Part shown: piece after piece, positions 35,833-47,446 of the stretch | How positions within the stretch are numbered: the first letter of the stretch is position 1 | Layout: each line of letters opens with the position of its first letter | Assembly (NCBI GenBank): GCA_038496445.1 | Contig: JALMLS010000343.1 | Location: forward strand, 124,001 to 188,000 | Reading direction: 5' to 3' | From: Trichosphaerium sp. ATCC 40318 | Lineage: Eukaryota > Discosea > Flabellinia > Trichosidae | Length of the DNA: 64,000 nucleotides | Made by a program: the position numbers and the translations under genes | Notes under the pieces: model-generated | Database searches by the model: none | Told to the model about the DNA's origin: nothing | The model's input: the letters and a program-made list of their open reading frames with translations, nothing else

Positions 35833-36987
35833 TCAGGTTTTGTTTCTGTTTTGGAACAACAATACAAATACGAGGTTGACAATCTCTTCGAATTCTAATG
35901 ATCCACTTTTATCAACATCAATTGTCTTGAAAAGCGAATCGACCTAAAGATAAAGTTGACACAATCCAACACAACAAAAAAAAAGTCACTTAATAACATT
36001 CTGCTTAAGTTAATGTACGCGTACAATATCTTTACGTGTTGGGATGTTGAGCGCTTTCAATAAAGGAACGAATTCTTGTGGATCAAGTCCACCTGAGTGA
36101 TCTAGAAACTAGGGTTTAGATCAAAGGAGAAGTGACGCCCCAGGTACCTTTGTCCGCAGTTAAGAAAATAACTCTACAAAACCTATTGTATGTCAGTATT
36201 TAAACATTACAACAAGGGTTCGGTACCTTAGGAACAAAGACAAACTGTGAAATTCAGAGAGTTCAATTTTGCCAGAATTGTCGCTGTCAGCCATCTTTAT
36301 CGTGTCAACTAGGGATAGACACTGCTAAAGGGGTACCTTGTACAATACTTTCAATTGACCCTCAGAGAAGTTATACCCAACAGCGCGAAGTGCTTCGCCA
36401 AGTTCCTGCAGAGTGAGTAAGCGTGCAGAGTCACCGACTAATGACTTTGTTTTCTTACCTTTCGGTCAATGTGGCCGTCCGCGTTTTTATCAATGTCATT
36501 GAATGCCTATACGATATTAAACTTTATAGATTGACAGTGTTGTCGCCACTTACTTGGTCCATAATGTACAAGTAGCCTACGCAAAGAATAAATTCAAAAA
36601 AAATAAATTAAGGCTACTAAAATAGGTTTAAATAGACGCTATTACGTACCCATAAGCATAATAAACTCATTAAAATCTACTGCGCCATTATGATTTTGGT
36701 CGACAATCTTTAGTATCGTTGATACGTTTTCCTTGCTGAATACATAATCGCAAGCGCGTAGGGCTTGTTCAAGCTCTTTTTGCTAACCGAGTAAGCGAAA
36801 TATTAAATTTAACAACACGTGGTTCTTTACATCAATATCACCGCTTCCATTCTTATCAAATTTACTGAATATTGCAGCAAATTGCTTTTTTGTGGCTCCA
36901 TCCAAAACCTCTGAGAAGTCGAGTTCTGCGGTTGCGTTAAACGTTGAAAAGTAAATTACGCTCTAATTTAGTTACAGTACCACTCAT
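35833..36987 (-). CDS. Multi-EF-hand calcium-binding protein (calmodulin-like)
   Basis: Start ATG at 36987; the first exon is only MS plus one base, joined to ELDFSEVLDGATKKQF. EF-hand loops visible in order: DKNGSGDID, DQNHNGAVDFNEF, DKNADGHIDRKEL, DNSGKIELSEF, a poorer one DHSGGLDPQEF, and DVDKSGSLEFEEI. That makes five good hands and one weak one, more than calmodulin's four. Nine or so small exons; introns fall within loops (for example GDID|...). The hydrophobic end NLVFVLLFQNRNKT gives the stop at 35,833. A calcium sensor or buffer; no catalytic domain is attached. Confidence 0.85.
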
Positions 36988-37416
36988 TTGTTACAACTAC
37001 TTTCTTGTCGGCAGTTTATCGGCAAAGATAACGGAATGCAACATTATGACTTAAATTGTGTGACTTAGACCGCGAGACATTCCAAAAAAGCAATTTGAGT
37101 CAAAATGTAAGACTTTCATTGGTCTTGTCAATTTCTCTCAGCGAGATCTGCCCCAGTACTTTCGAGCCACCGTTAGTGTATTCAACAAACAGACTCGGTA
37201 CGTACACCTGCCCAGTCAGTGGCAGCTGAACCAGAGACTAATAAATGTGTTGCCTTTTTTCAAAGTTTTTTTTTAATTATTATTTTATCTGTTTTACAAG
37301 GAGGGTAGTGTGACACTGCTCAGAGAGTAGAAAAAAAAGGGGGTTGAGGCAATGCACAGTGAAAAAAAATTTGACCACTCTACGCGATCATCCAATAAAT
37401 GCTTTTGAGTGGCCAT
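36988..37416. other. Intergenic
   Basis: About 430 bases between two minus-strand genes: the EF-hand start (36,987) and the WD-like protein stop (37,417). T/A homopolymer runs, nothing else. Confidence 0.3.
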
Positions 37417-40202
37417 TCAATTGATAGAATTGATTGAAGCACCTTCGCTATTCAAGGAGCGCCCTCTTAAGCGCTTACGACCACCCACTGGTACTATATC
37501 AGGTTGTGTTTTTCTGCTTATGCTTTCAGCTTCTCTAGTAGACATACGTGATGCTGAGAAGTCAATAACTAAGCCTTTCATAGATAAAGGAGCAGAATTG
37601 ATCTAGATACAAAATGTCAATGATTTGAAAAATAAACATCATAACTTCGAGTAAAATGGCTAAAAACGTACAGAAAGTGATGATCTACTCTGCATTGACG
37701 TGTTTTCTCTTGCAACAGCACATAAATTTGCTGAAGCGCCATACTCGGACGATAAAGAGCCATTGAGACCCATTACTTGTGAATACAACTTTGTTGCAGG
37801 ATTCTTTCCGTTGTCTCCTCTAGAAGAACAAAGTAAGTAACAAGATACGAAAAGGTTTTGAAAAAACCACTTACAGTGCTGACACATTGGAGCAACTATA
37901 ACTACGACTGTTTGTGATAACATTCTCTCTACCAGCGGATGATCTTCTAACTTTTTTGTAGAACAAAGTACGCCTTGATATCTTATCGTAAACTGTCTTT
38001 TTATCTACCAGAAAACATTAGACATTGAGGTCCGAGGCGAAGAAGGGCTTGTGACAAAAATAAAAAGAAAATCCCAAATGGTTTTGGTCTTGTTTTTACG
38101 TACTGTGACGATCTCTCTTTAATTTCTTATCTGATGGCTTCCAAATAGAAAATAATTCATCTATACATGTGGTGTCAGAAGATATTTTTCGAGAAAATTC
38201 AAAAAAGGACAGTAGGCCAAAAATTATACGAAAAAAGAAAAATAAAGTCGATAGAAAATACGAAAGGGTTTTTCCTTACCTTCTCCAGAAATAACGAAAA
38301 TACCGCTATCAGGTTCGGGAACACTGACACTACGTATACGACCACCAGCGGACTGAAATGCGCAAATAAACGTTTTTTGATCTAAATGCAGACGATGAGC
38401 TAAAACTCAAACAACAGCTTTTAAAACACATTAAACGTGTTACGTACGTGCTGTATGAGCATGCCATATACTTACAGCTCCGTTTTGACTTCCAGTAACC
38501 AAATATCTGTTGTACAACAAACAAGTAGAAGTGATGCGATAACGTCTGAGGAACACCATTAGCATGATAAGAAAGTGAAGGGAATTAAATTCACTACTTC
38601 AGAAAAAAAATTGTGAACAGTTTTTCCGTTCAATAAGACATTAGTCCAAAAAAAAGTAAATGCACATAGTGTTAGTCTACGTACGTGTCTCCAAACTTGT
38701 ATGGACGTGAGCGTGATACTTCGTATATTGGGCAAATCTCTTTAGAAGCTACACTCAATACAGATACACCACCATCAGCGTAACCAATAACGAACGAATG
38801 AATGCCATATTCGTATGTTAAACATGAAATTGGCACTTTTCCTTCAATAGCCTTTGTCTTTGACACTCCTTTATCATCCTAAATGGTTCACAATAAGTAT
38901 TAAACTACGTATTATATAGTTACTGGATCTTTTTTATGAACGTAATAATAACATACCCTGTAGAACAAGTATAATGTATCAGTCGTACAACAAGCTATAG
39001 TATTACCTCCATAGGCTACTGCCATGATAGGAAGAGTTAACTCAAACGAATCTTGTTGGTTAGGTGTCACCTGACCCTAAAACCGGAGTGTGAGTAGATT
39101 AGGAAGGTACAGAAGGTTTGAATTTAGAAGGCGGAAAATAATGTACTTACCGATAATAGGGCTACACCAGTATCAAGATCCCATAGTTCTACTTCATATA
39201 TAGAAGCTAGAAGTAATGTATTTCCCTAAAAAAGGATCTCAGTATACTTGTTTTGCATAAAAAACTACACAAAGTAGTGCGTACCTTAACACTGCTTAAC
39301 TTAGTGAATTTCAAGCTTTTTGGCACTTTTCGCTTGAAAGTTTTCTTAAAGACTGTGAGTTCTTTTACCTTGAGACGTGGGTATGTCTCGAATGGCACTT
39401 TTAATACCGCTTTATCCATTACGATAATAATGTGTTGAGAGTTGCTCACTACGAGCTTTATACCTCCTTTACGGAATAACATAACAGAAGCCTGTGACTG
39501 TTGTTCTAGCAATGATGTTACTCATGAAACATTTCAAAAAAAAAAAGGTTTTGCTTTACGCACCAACGTTAAATATATGTAAACGAGGGCAGTTATCCTT
39601 CCAGTATACAGAGCAAACCCACGGATACGCGCAGTTTACAAAATGCGGTTGAGATAAATCTAAAACGAAATAAGGTCAGGCTACTTTAGAATCGGTTTCG
39701 GTTGTGTTCCTCACAAGTATTGAAAGCGTTTACGGCATAAAAAAAAATAAAGTCGCCAAACTACAACCCGAAAAAGAATATTGGCTATAAACCAAGCTCA
39801 AACCCCGCCACATACCTGCGTTAAGTTCTATATCGTGCTTTTTCTTTCCAACTGAATCCCACACCAAGTATCTACCAGTGTTTTTGTATAGAGCCACAAG
39901 GTGCTTGGCGCCAAGTACTTTCACCCTTTCCAAACTCATAGAGCGAGAATTTAAAGAAGGGACAAAAGCTTGATCAAGATCTAGTGTTTTAAGCTCTTTG
40001 GATGACTATAGTGTATTAGTGGTTGTTTTAGTTCTTTAAACATTGGTGGCGGGCAATTAGCTGGAACTCCTCGTTTTTGTTTTCAGTATTTGCGTACGAG
40101 CTTCTTAGGCATTGTGTCTTTGCGAATAGCCATCTTATCAGAATTTGACCACGAGGAACGTCTAATTGAGTTATCTTGCTTGAATTCTTTCTTAGACTTC
40201 AT
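37417..40202 (-). CDS. WD-repeat-like beta-propeller protein
   Basis: Start 40202: MKSKKEFKQDNSIRRSSWSN, then an intron GTACGC...TATAG to SSKELKTLDLDQAFVPSLNS. Repeating beta-sheet blades: GAKHLVALYKNTGRYLVWDS, CAYPWVCSVYWKDNCPRLHI, GNTLLLASIYEVELWDLDTG, IMAVAYGGNTIACCTTDTLY, SCLTYEYGIHSFVIGYADGG, TSTCLLYNRYLVTGSQNGA and RIRSVSVPEPDSGIFVISGE. These fit a WD40-type propeller in length and in ending W/L-D-x-D or G-S-x-D/N-G, though canonical WD dipeptides are few. The C-terminus is Ser/Arg-rich (SASRMSTREAESISRKTQPD; GGRKRLRGRSLNSEG). Stop 37,417. No specific ortholog recognised; a scaffold role is the default inference. Confidence 0.65.
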
Positions 40203-40205
40203 GTA

Positions 40206-41006
40206 GTGTAGTGGGTAGTGGTGTTGGTGCGCGTGTGTTCGATTTTGTGATCACTGGGAGCAGTGTTTCTATGCTTTGTGTAAATTTTACGAATAATAAA
40301 AAATAAATCTAGCTTAATAAAATTGTGTTCAGTTCTTCTGCTTGTATCAACGAGTGTAAAAACGTTGTTTGGAAACTATATAACCCAAACGGTAGTTGAT
40401 CAAAACTACACAGTCCCTGACGCTCTCTAATACGCTAAACCATCGTACCTTCGGTAAGGCGTCTAATACGCAAAAGAGGAATGTGGTCTCCAACAAAACT
40501 CCATACAACCGAAAAGCAATCTCTTGCGCTCTTTCATGACGCTTAAAGTTAGAAAATCGTAAAAGAAAGCCACGCCAATCATTTTCAATCATTTTAAAAA
40601 GCGCATTCACAGTTTGCAATTAAAACAACTATTACCATATCGTAGATATTGCATACGGCCAGCATACTATGTAGTTCAAGAACATTCACCAGTTTATCGG
40701 CGTAGAAATAAGCTTTTATCCTTTTTTGCTTTTGTTATTCTGTAAAGTGTACTTGAGCTTTAAAAGCACCCCTATCGATAATTCATAGTACTTTAGGTCT
40801 TACTCAGAGCGTTTTAATGTTACAGAATACCCAATAATACGAAACGATTTTCTTGTACTCACACAACATAAAGTAGAATTCAGCACTTACGAAAACCTCG
40901 CCCTGTTCACCTGATTTAACACCACGTTACTTTGTAAGGAAATACATAGGTTTAATTACGTTGTAAGCTCGTACCTGTAAGGAGTAGCGATATAGCTCAA
41001 GCCCAT
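40206..41006 (-). CDS. Hypothetical protein, weakly supported
   Basis: Exons join in frame by ordinary splice signals: MGLSYIATPY (ATG 41006), NVVLNQVNRARFS, IKAYFYADKLVNVLELHSML, AVCNIYDM, RHERAQEIAFRLYGVLLETT, FLFCVLDALPK, then an exon from about 40,363. No family recognised. The final frame runs on through low-quality sequence until it meets the start codon of the WD-like gene, which suggests that the last exon or its end is wrong. The opposite strand also reads open in part (YFRSYSERFNVTEYPIIRND), so the strand itself is open to doubt. Confidence 0.35.
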
Positions 41007-41101
41007 AACAAGTAGGTACAATCCGAAAAATGGTCAAATGTCGGGTTTAAGATTTGAGAAAGTGAGAGAAACAAGCGAATGGTTACAAATGGTTATTTAT
41101 T

Positions 41102-41268
41102 TTAATAAGAGTATCGTCCTAAGCGTAGGACTAAAGTTGCGTCTGCACAAGGTACAAGAGACGCGTTTGCTACTTCTTGCAATTTGAAAGCATACTCAGG
41201 TTTTTGAGCGTCATACGCAATCCTGAGTGGTAGTTTATAATCATGAGACTTCTGCCAGTGGTGTAGCA
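41102..41268 (-). CDS. Terminal exon of an unrecognised gene
   Basis: An open minus-strand stretch with an acceptor (AACGTAG) at its upstream end reads LHHWQKSHDYKLPLRIAYDA, QKPEYAFKLQEVANASLVPC and ADATLVLRLGRYSY, with a stop at 41,102-41,104. It has protein-like composition, but I can place neither its upstream exons nor its family. Confidence 0.35.
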
Positions 41269-41693
41269 CTACGTTTGTCAGCGTTTGTCACGTGAAGAGA
41301 AAGGAAAGAATAGGGGTAAAAAAAAGTTGTTTCATAAGTAATAGTTAGTGCTTCATTTATCCTCAGAAGTCGTCATCTGTAATCATAGATGTTTTGGAAG
41401 GAAAAAAAAATGTTCACCAAAGAAAACGTACCAAAAAAAGTCTCATAGTGTCACCGTGACAAAGCTGCTTGTCATTGCGTCTTCTGGCGAAATTTTGGAG
41501 ATTGGAGCATCAAGGCGTTACACCCTGTGACGTCCATGTACTGCTCACGTGTGTGCAATCAATGTTAGATAGCTGTTATAAGCTATACGCATGTTGGTTT
41601 TTTTGATGCGTTGCGATAGCATTTAGAGATTTACTGTTGTAATCTCAGAAATGACACGACCTGACTTGGTCAACTATGCATAATTGTCTCACA

Positions 41694-42432
41694 CAAGAAA
41701 ATCTGGTGGTGTACTGCGTGTCATTGGGTTTGTGCTGCGTTCCCAAAGTTATAACCGTAAATTAGATACTTTCTTGATTGTTACCAAACAATTGACTGTT
41801 ACTCCTCATCTCGTAATCGGAGTACTAAACAAGCCTGTCACCTCGAACTACAAAATACGTTATCGAGAGTGGTCACAACCTCATTCGCAGGCTGCGCGCA
41901 TATAACGCTTTTTTAGGAATACACTCAAGTGTGTTACCAAACTAGGTGCAACAGCTCTTTCACCTCTCGATTTCGAACAATCTCGGACTTCGCTCAAATT
42001 TTGTTTGTTGAGCTTGCTTTTACTCCAATACCACATACTAGATAAAGGTTGTTTTACTATTTTCTCGTATTTACAAGCTTTGCTTTGCGCTCCTAGCGGT
42101 CATGCACGATGATTACGTTGTACAAGTCCAAATATATACTTTTTTTGAGAGTGCAATGTGAGAATATTTTTTGCTTTCGGAGCAATCTGTCAATCCCTTT
42201 GGTTATCACATAATACCACGTTACAAGATTATGCAGCGCTTATCGGGGTCATTGGTATTACCGCTTTGATGGCGTTTTATTTCATTTATGAGGAGTAAAA
42301 ATGCTTGCTCTACAAAAAAAAATTAGAACAAGTAAACACAAGTGAACAACTACGCGCGAGAAAAAACGAAACCCAAGAAAAAACACAAGAATGTCGTGCG
42401 TGCAATAATTTATACGCCTTTGCCAGTACGCC
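41694..42432 (+). CDS. Possible single-pass membrane protein, 3' exons only
   Basis: Plus-strand pieces that read as protein: KSGGVLRVIGFVLRSQ, SYNRKLDTFLIVTKQLTVTP, HLVIGVLNKPVTSNYKIRYR; then DYAALIGVIGITALMAFYFI, a good membrane helix followed by YEE. Through a 32-base intron (GTAAAAATG...ATTAG) this joins a charged tail QVNTSEQLRARKNETQEKTQ. The order would be lumenal domain, membrane helix, cytosolic tail. Upstream exons are not resolved (SHSVTVTKLLVIASSGEILE near 41,440 could be one). The 3' end runs up to the 3' end of the convergent Rheb gene. Family unknown. Confidence 0.4.
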
Positions 42433-42489
42433 ACAAAAAGGTAGTGATTATCACTACGAATTAGCGGCATTGCGTCATGCATTCACAAA

Positions 42490-43372
42490 AAAAAAAAGCA
42501 GAAAAAAAAAATCTCAAAAGTGTCTACACACTTTCAGAAAACTTTTTTTCTTGCGTACCAACATTAACGTTCTCTTTAGCACTAGTTTCTACAAAAGCAC
42601 ATCCCCATTCTTCCGCCTTTGCTTTTCCTTCTGCAGTAGTTACTTTCCTAAAGGCGCCAGGCTCGTAAGAATTGAAATCTGTGTAAAGAATAGTACTTCG
42701 TCACCAACATACCTTTGCCCTTCTAAATCAATTTTATTGCCCACTAATATTCTTGGCACTGAATTGCATCCAGATTCGTTTAGAATCTTCTCATTGATTA
42801 TCTCAAGCATTTCAAATGAATCACGAGAGTTTACTAATGGTTTAGCGTAAGTTAACGCAAATTGAAGATAAAAATACAAAAAAAAAAGCAAAAAAAAAAA
42901 AAGGTTTTTGCTTTGATTCGAGTTTTACCTGCGTATATAAGGATATAACCATGCACACCAACTACGTAGCGGTTTGTAAAGGGCGAATATTCATCCTACG
43001 TCAGATGAGCGTAAAATCAGGTGCGTGTGCTTACTTGACCGGCTGTATCGAGTATTGCGGTATCATAACTAACGCCATTCTCCTCTATGACTTTGCGGAA
43101 CGTGTCTTCAATTGTCTACGAGAAGGTTTTAGTGATCTGTTTTTACTTGCTTTTTTCGACTCAAGGCGAACAGGGAGATGTAGGAGTTACGTATATGCCT
43201 GTCACAATGGTTTTAAAAGACGTACTGGATGGTAATTCTCGCTGCAGCTGCCTTGTGTAAATTGCTGTGTTACGCTTGATTTGCCTTATTACGTGTTAAT
43301 AGGCAATTGGAATTCTATCACGTATTTACCTACGGCTCTGAAGCCCATGACGACTACCTTTCTTGTCTTCAT
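42490..43372 (-). CDS. RHEB: Rheb-type small GTPase
   Basis: Ras-superfamily GTPase of the Rheb class, which activates TORC1 in other eukaryotes. Start 43372: MKTRKVVVMGFRAVGKSSVT. The G1 loop has Arg where Ras has Gly12 (GFRAVGKSS), the Rheb hallmark. Then QFTQGSCSENYHP spliced to switch I TIEDTFRKVIEENG, G3 AILDTAGQ, RYVVGVHGYILIY, NSRDSFEMLEIINEKIL, G4 ILVGNKIDLEGQR and G5 GCAFVETSAKENVNV, followed probably by DTFEI. All nucleotide-binding motifs are intact across about eight exons. The last exon runs into long T tracts (42,480-42,510), so the C-terminal prenylation motif is not identified and the end coordinate is approximate. Confidence 0.88.
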
Positions 43373-43710
43373 TGTTACAATATGTTTTGTAATTCTCCAG
43401 GAGGAGGAATTACATCTTATGGCTCCTTTACAGGGCGTCAATTGTTTTTTTACTCAGGTTGAAAAATTAATTGCGTAGATTTTTTGCAGCATTCGAATAA
43501 AATTGGTATCAGCGATGTATTCGCTGTAATCAATAGATCTTCAGGAACTATGCTATGCGCGACTTGACGTCGGGTCTTCCTCAGGCTTAACAGCTACAGT
43601 ACCGGTTTTGTTGCAAAAAACAAGCTTTTTGTTGCACTTATTCTTAGGCTATTCACTCGGAGCACTATGGAATGTAGTGCGCCTAACGCAATTGCTATCT
43701 AAATATTAAC

Positions 43711-43905
43711 TACGCCATCACGTGTGGCTACCACAATCTGACCCGCTCGCACTGTAATGTTATCTATTGTAACTAGTAACAACGAAGCGTCAAAATTGAG
43801 TGACGTAATGTCACGTGTTGTTTCTGTAACAGCATCGTAAATGTTGCGCTCGGGAGTTGTTTGTGTTTCCAAAACTAATCGAGTCTCTGGAACAAATGAG
43901 AGCGA
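43711..43905 (-). CDS. Exon of an unrecognised gene
   Basis: Open minus-strand exon after the acceptor TTGTTCCAG: ETRLVLETQTTPERNIYDAV, TETTRDITSLNFDASLLLVT, IDNITVRAGQIVVATRDGVV, ending NI then TAG. The beta-rich pattern resembles a propeller blade. A plausible short first exon (MSFR, near 44,089) lies upstream, divergent from the chromatin gene. A further open stretch (VPEDLLITANTSLIPILFEC, near 43,540) may belong to it. Not resolved. Confidence 0.35.
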
Positions 43906-44153
43906 GCGTTTTTAGACGTCACGCAACCTCTAAAAGGCGTCATTCAAGCTACAAGGAGCCCGACGCCAGTACGACCTTACACGCCAAATAAGGGTAAAAA
44001 GATTGCTCACGTGAGGTAAGGTGCCTGTGGGAGCGGTAGCAAACAAAAACCAGCTCCAGCTGAAAGATTTCAGGTGCGCTGAGTGAAGTGTGAACTACGA
44101 AAACTCATAAAAAATCAATCGATTCAAATCAATTTGGCGACTAGAGATAAACA

Positions 44154-46050
44154 ATGCCTAGAAAGGTACGTACTTGATTTTAGTCGTGTTGCGCCAAAAT
44201 ATCAACCTCAACCAGTTACTACAAGTGCTAAACGATACGTCCTACCACTGTAGTACCTGGTGTTGGTGCCGTGTGTGCCGTTGCGGCTTCCAAATGCGTT
44301 CTTTTTTGTATTTATGCGAAACACAGTAATGTTGCAAATTCTATCAGAATAAGCTATTTTGATGCTTTTGTTTGTGTTTTCGTGCCGTTGAGTCTTTCAA
44401 CGGTTAGTTTTTTTTCATCGCCAAATTTTTTTACCGTTACATGTGTTTTGGTACGTACTAGTACCCATTCCCTTTAAAACCTAATTTTAACTCGAAACGC
44501 GAATTATGGGTTTCCAGCTCTACAAAAAGTGCAGTACTCCTTTTTAAAAGCTCGCCACAGGCCTTTTTTCTCTAATTACCATAACTGCAGCTCTGTTGAG
44601 TATTTTATAACGCAGGACGATGTGTTTAACACAAACGTCGTTGTAGACCAGCCAATCACATTAATTTTTTTACAAAACGAGCACCAAAGCGCAACAGCCC
44701 CTAGTTTTATACTTCGAAAACAAAAGTTCAACTTTGCTTTTTAATCTCACTGCTACTTATAGAACGCTTCAGACCCTCAGAACCTCGTTGGTAAACGTGT
44801 AGAAATTTTCTGGGAGGATGAAGACGAGTGGTTAGCTGGTACCGTGACTAAATACAACAAGGTGCGATAAATAACTCTATCTACGCCATTGGTTAACGTT
44901 TCGACACGACGCAAACTTTTTTTTTCGACTTTCTTTTCTTCCTTTCGCTTTTTTCTCTTCGTTTACTAACGCTTTGTTAGAGGAAAAAGCAATACGAGGT
45001 GAACTATGATGATGAACCTAGCGATGAGGAGGATGTTTTGGAAGAGTACGATGAGGAGATTTGGAGAGTTATCGACGATGAAGATGAATCCGAAGACGAA
45101 GGTGAAGAGGACGTAGGAGAGGAATACCAAGGTGATGAGTATGAAGAAGATTCAGTCTCTGACACGAGAAAACGCAAAAGAAGCTCTAGAAGTACTATTT
45201 TACCGTAAAATTTGTTTTCTGACCTGTTACAACTTAGGTTCTACTGGACCAAGTTCTAAGAAGCTAAGAAGAAGCCCAAGAGCACGTAAGCCAAGACGAT
45301 CACGCGATCTTGACGATGAAGCGCCTGTTACTCGCAGACGCAGCTCGCGCACAGTACGCCTATCTTGCTTAGAGATGCTGTATTCACCAATTTTTAGTCT
45401 CCTGCCAAGAAAAAGCCAAAACCAAAGCCAAAAGCAAAGCCAAAGGCTAAGCCAGCAACTAGAGGCCGTAAAAAGGCACCACCTACAAGACGCAGGAGTG
45501 GTAGAAAAGCAGCTAAGAAAGAGGAATCTGTTGAAGAGTCTTCTGTACGTGGTAGCACTCATGCACGTCATGTTTGTTTTATTAACGCTTTGTACTTAGT
45601 CTGAAGATGAAGCACCTCCAACACCACGACGAAGCCCAAGAAAGAGCAGAGCTTCAAAGAAAAAAGAGCCTGAATCTGAATCTGAATCTGAATCTGAATC
45701 GCATGAAGACAACGTAAGGGCTGCTGAAAGAAAACAAAAAAAAATATCGAACATTTTTTGAAGAGTTCAAAACCTTTCACCTTTTTGTTTATTTTGTGCT
45801 TATATTATATATTTAGCCTGGTGAAGTAGTTGTCTATGACTTTTCTGCAAAGATACCTTCATGTAAATACGTCAAATCTGGATCAAAAGGGGATTTCAGC
45901 CTTGAGGCTGATGAAGAAGGTTATCAATTCAGTTTGAAGATTCCTATCAAGGGCAATGAAAAAACTAAATGGATGCAGAATCTATTAAATGAATGCTTCA
46001 AGGAGACTGGATTATCGGCGCTTCCTAAATTTAAAGGATTGGCAAAGTGA
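44154..46050 (+). CDS. Tudor-like, AT-hook-type chromatin protein
   Basis: Start 44154 (MPRK then intron GTACGTAC). Early exons are uncertain (possibly VAPKYQPQPVTTSAKRY). From about 44,763 a Tudor-like fold is clear: LVGKRVEIFWEDEDEWLAG, TVTKYNK, RKKQYEVNYDDEPSDEED. A very acidic stretch follows (about 45,020-45,150), then basic and Pro-rich segments RRSPRARKPRRSRD, KPKPKPKAKPKAKP and TRGRKKAPPTRRRSGRKAAK with GRKK and RGR cores as in AT-hooks. A (SE)n run is encoded by a GAATCT repeat. The C-terminal domain (GEVVVYDFSAKIPSCKYVKS; SLKIPIKGNEKTKWMQNLLN) is folded but unknown to me. Stop 46048-46050. Probably nuclear and DNA- or histone-binding. Confidence 0.75.
45672..45701 (+). repeat. GAATCT hexanucleotide microsatellite in coding sequence
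   Basis: Four perfect GAATCT units followed by GAATCG, encoding an alternating Glu-Ser run between PRKSRASKKKEP and HEDN. Copy number may vary between isolates. Confidence 0.85.
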
Positions 46051-46662
46051 AAGTCTTTCTAATAGAAGAAAAACATGAATTGCTCAATGAGCGCCCAGGG
46101 TTTTTGTTTTGTTTGTAATACTTTTTTTGTTTTTTCAGTTAAAATAAAAAAGGCTGTTGTTTATGAATCACGTGTTGTTTGTATGAAATGGTGATTGGTA
46201 GTGAAGCAGTATTTACAAGCCTTGAAGATTATATTCTGATAAAAAAAGAGTACTTTTGTAGTTTGTTTTTGTTCAAACACCAAATCTTGTCCTAAATCGA
46301 CTTGGTTTTTGTTGCACTGAGTTTCGTTTGATGTACTACTCAAATCTGTGGACGGCCTATTTATTTAGCGCCTAGTATGGTAGATTATGATCAATATTTA
46401 TTAGTCAAGCACTCAACATTAACTCAATAGTTGTTTTTTGTCATCTGCAATCACAGATTTCCAATTGATCGCTACCCAACTCTATAAAGCGTAAACAATA
46501 GTCTTATATGATGTAGTTAGGATGTCACATCCCTAAACAAGATTAGCGTTGCAACGTCTTATTCTTTGCTTGTTGTCTTTTGTAGGAACAAGCGCTCAAA
46601 TTTGCTGGTTGCAAGCGAACTTAATTGTACCTTAAGTATCTAAACGCTTATTCTTGAGAACT
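46051..46662. other. Intergenic upstream of first ependymin-like gene
   Basis: About 610 AT-rich bases, one ATCACGTG palindrome (about 46,168). Small open frames are not protein-like. The last bases before the ATG (TTCTTGAGAACTATGATGCAG) are nearly repeated before the second copy at 49,623. Confidence 0.4.
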
Positions 46663-47446
46663 ATGATGCAGCTATTAACTCTATTCGTTTTGTGCTTTGC
46701 TGTATTAATATCAGCGCAAACGAGACCACAACCTTCCGAAACATTCTCAGGTACGTCAAGCCAAAAATTACAAAAAAACTTTTCGCAACACGTGTTAACT
46801 AATACAAAACGGTAGCCGTTACTGTTGTTGAGATTCAGGTCGCCGGAAAAAAGGTTCTAGGTAAAGGCTCAATAGCAAAAGATTATAAAAAAGGCATGTA
46901 CGTTGCCAAAGAGACGTTTGAAGACGACCACGACTATGATTTCTACAAGTTGGAGCGCTTTGACCTGGTAAACAAACTTTTTTTTTTGTGAACGAACTTG
47001 GCCTTGTTTCTAGCTTCTCACGTTTGTTAAAGGGAAAATCTTACGATATCTCTGCAAATGGTACAAAGTGTAAGCAATCATCTTTGAGTGGTAAGATACC
47101 TTCTTCTTGGAGTTGGATAGCAGACGCTAAAAAGCTTGGTAAAAGACACTATCAAGGTTTAACAGTTGATTTATGGACATTAACTGTGCGTCATTTGTAA
47201 ACAGCTTGTTTCTTTTTTTCTGACAGTTATCAGGTCGGAAAAACAACACATGGTATTGGAGTGGACGAGGGTTATCCCAATGCACCTGTTGTCATCATAG
47301 AGGAAAGTGCATTCGTCAACTATACAACACTGGTGAGTTTTTTTGTTTTGTTTGAGTACTAAATGACTCGGTTATAGATTATTGATTGGCAAGTTAGTGA
47401 CCCTCCAATGGCAAATTTTCAAGTACCAACAGAATGTAATAACTAA
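46663..47446 (+). CDS. Ependymin-like secreted protein, copy 1
   Basis: Secreted protein with a signal peptide MMQLLTLFVLCFAVLISAQ, then TRPQPSETFS and five further short exons. Sequence: VTVVEIQVAGKKVLGKGSIA, DYDFYKLERFDL, GKSYDISANGTKCKQSSLSG, KIPSSWSWIADAKKLGKRHY, VDLWTLT, VGKTTHGIGVDEGYPNAPVV, IIEESAFVNYTTL and IIDWQVSDPPMANFQVPTEC, stop 47444-47446. The arrangement Y-x-I...C...P...A...G...V-x-x-W and a final I-x-DP-x-x-F-x-VP-x-x-C recalls ependymin-related proteins, a soluble ligand-binding beta-sandwich fold. This is family-level inference from a loose pattern. Cys are fewer than in vertebrate ependymin. Confidence 0.65.

Noticed and set aside
40202-40206. Translational coupling between the minus-strand hypothetical gene and the WD-like gene
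   Set aside because: The apparent abutment of stop and start comes from an uncertain last exon; such coupling is not expected in a spliced eukaryotic genome.
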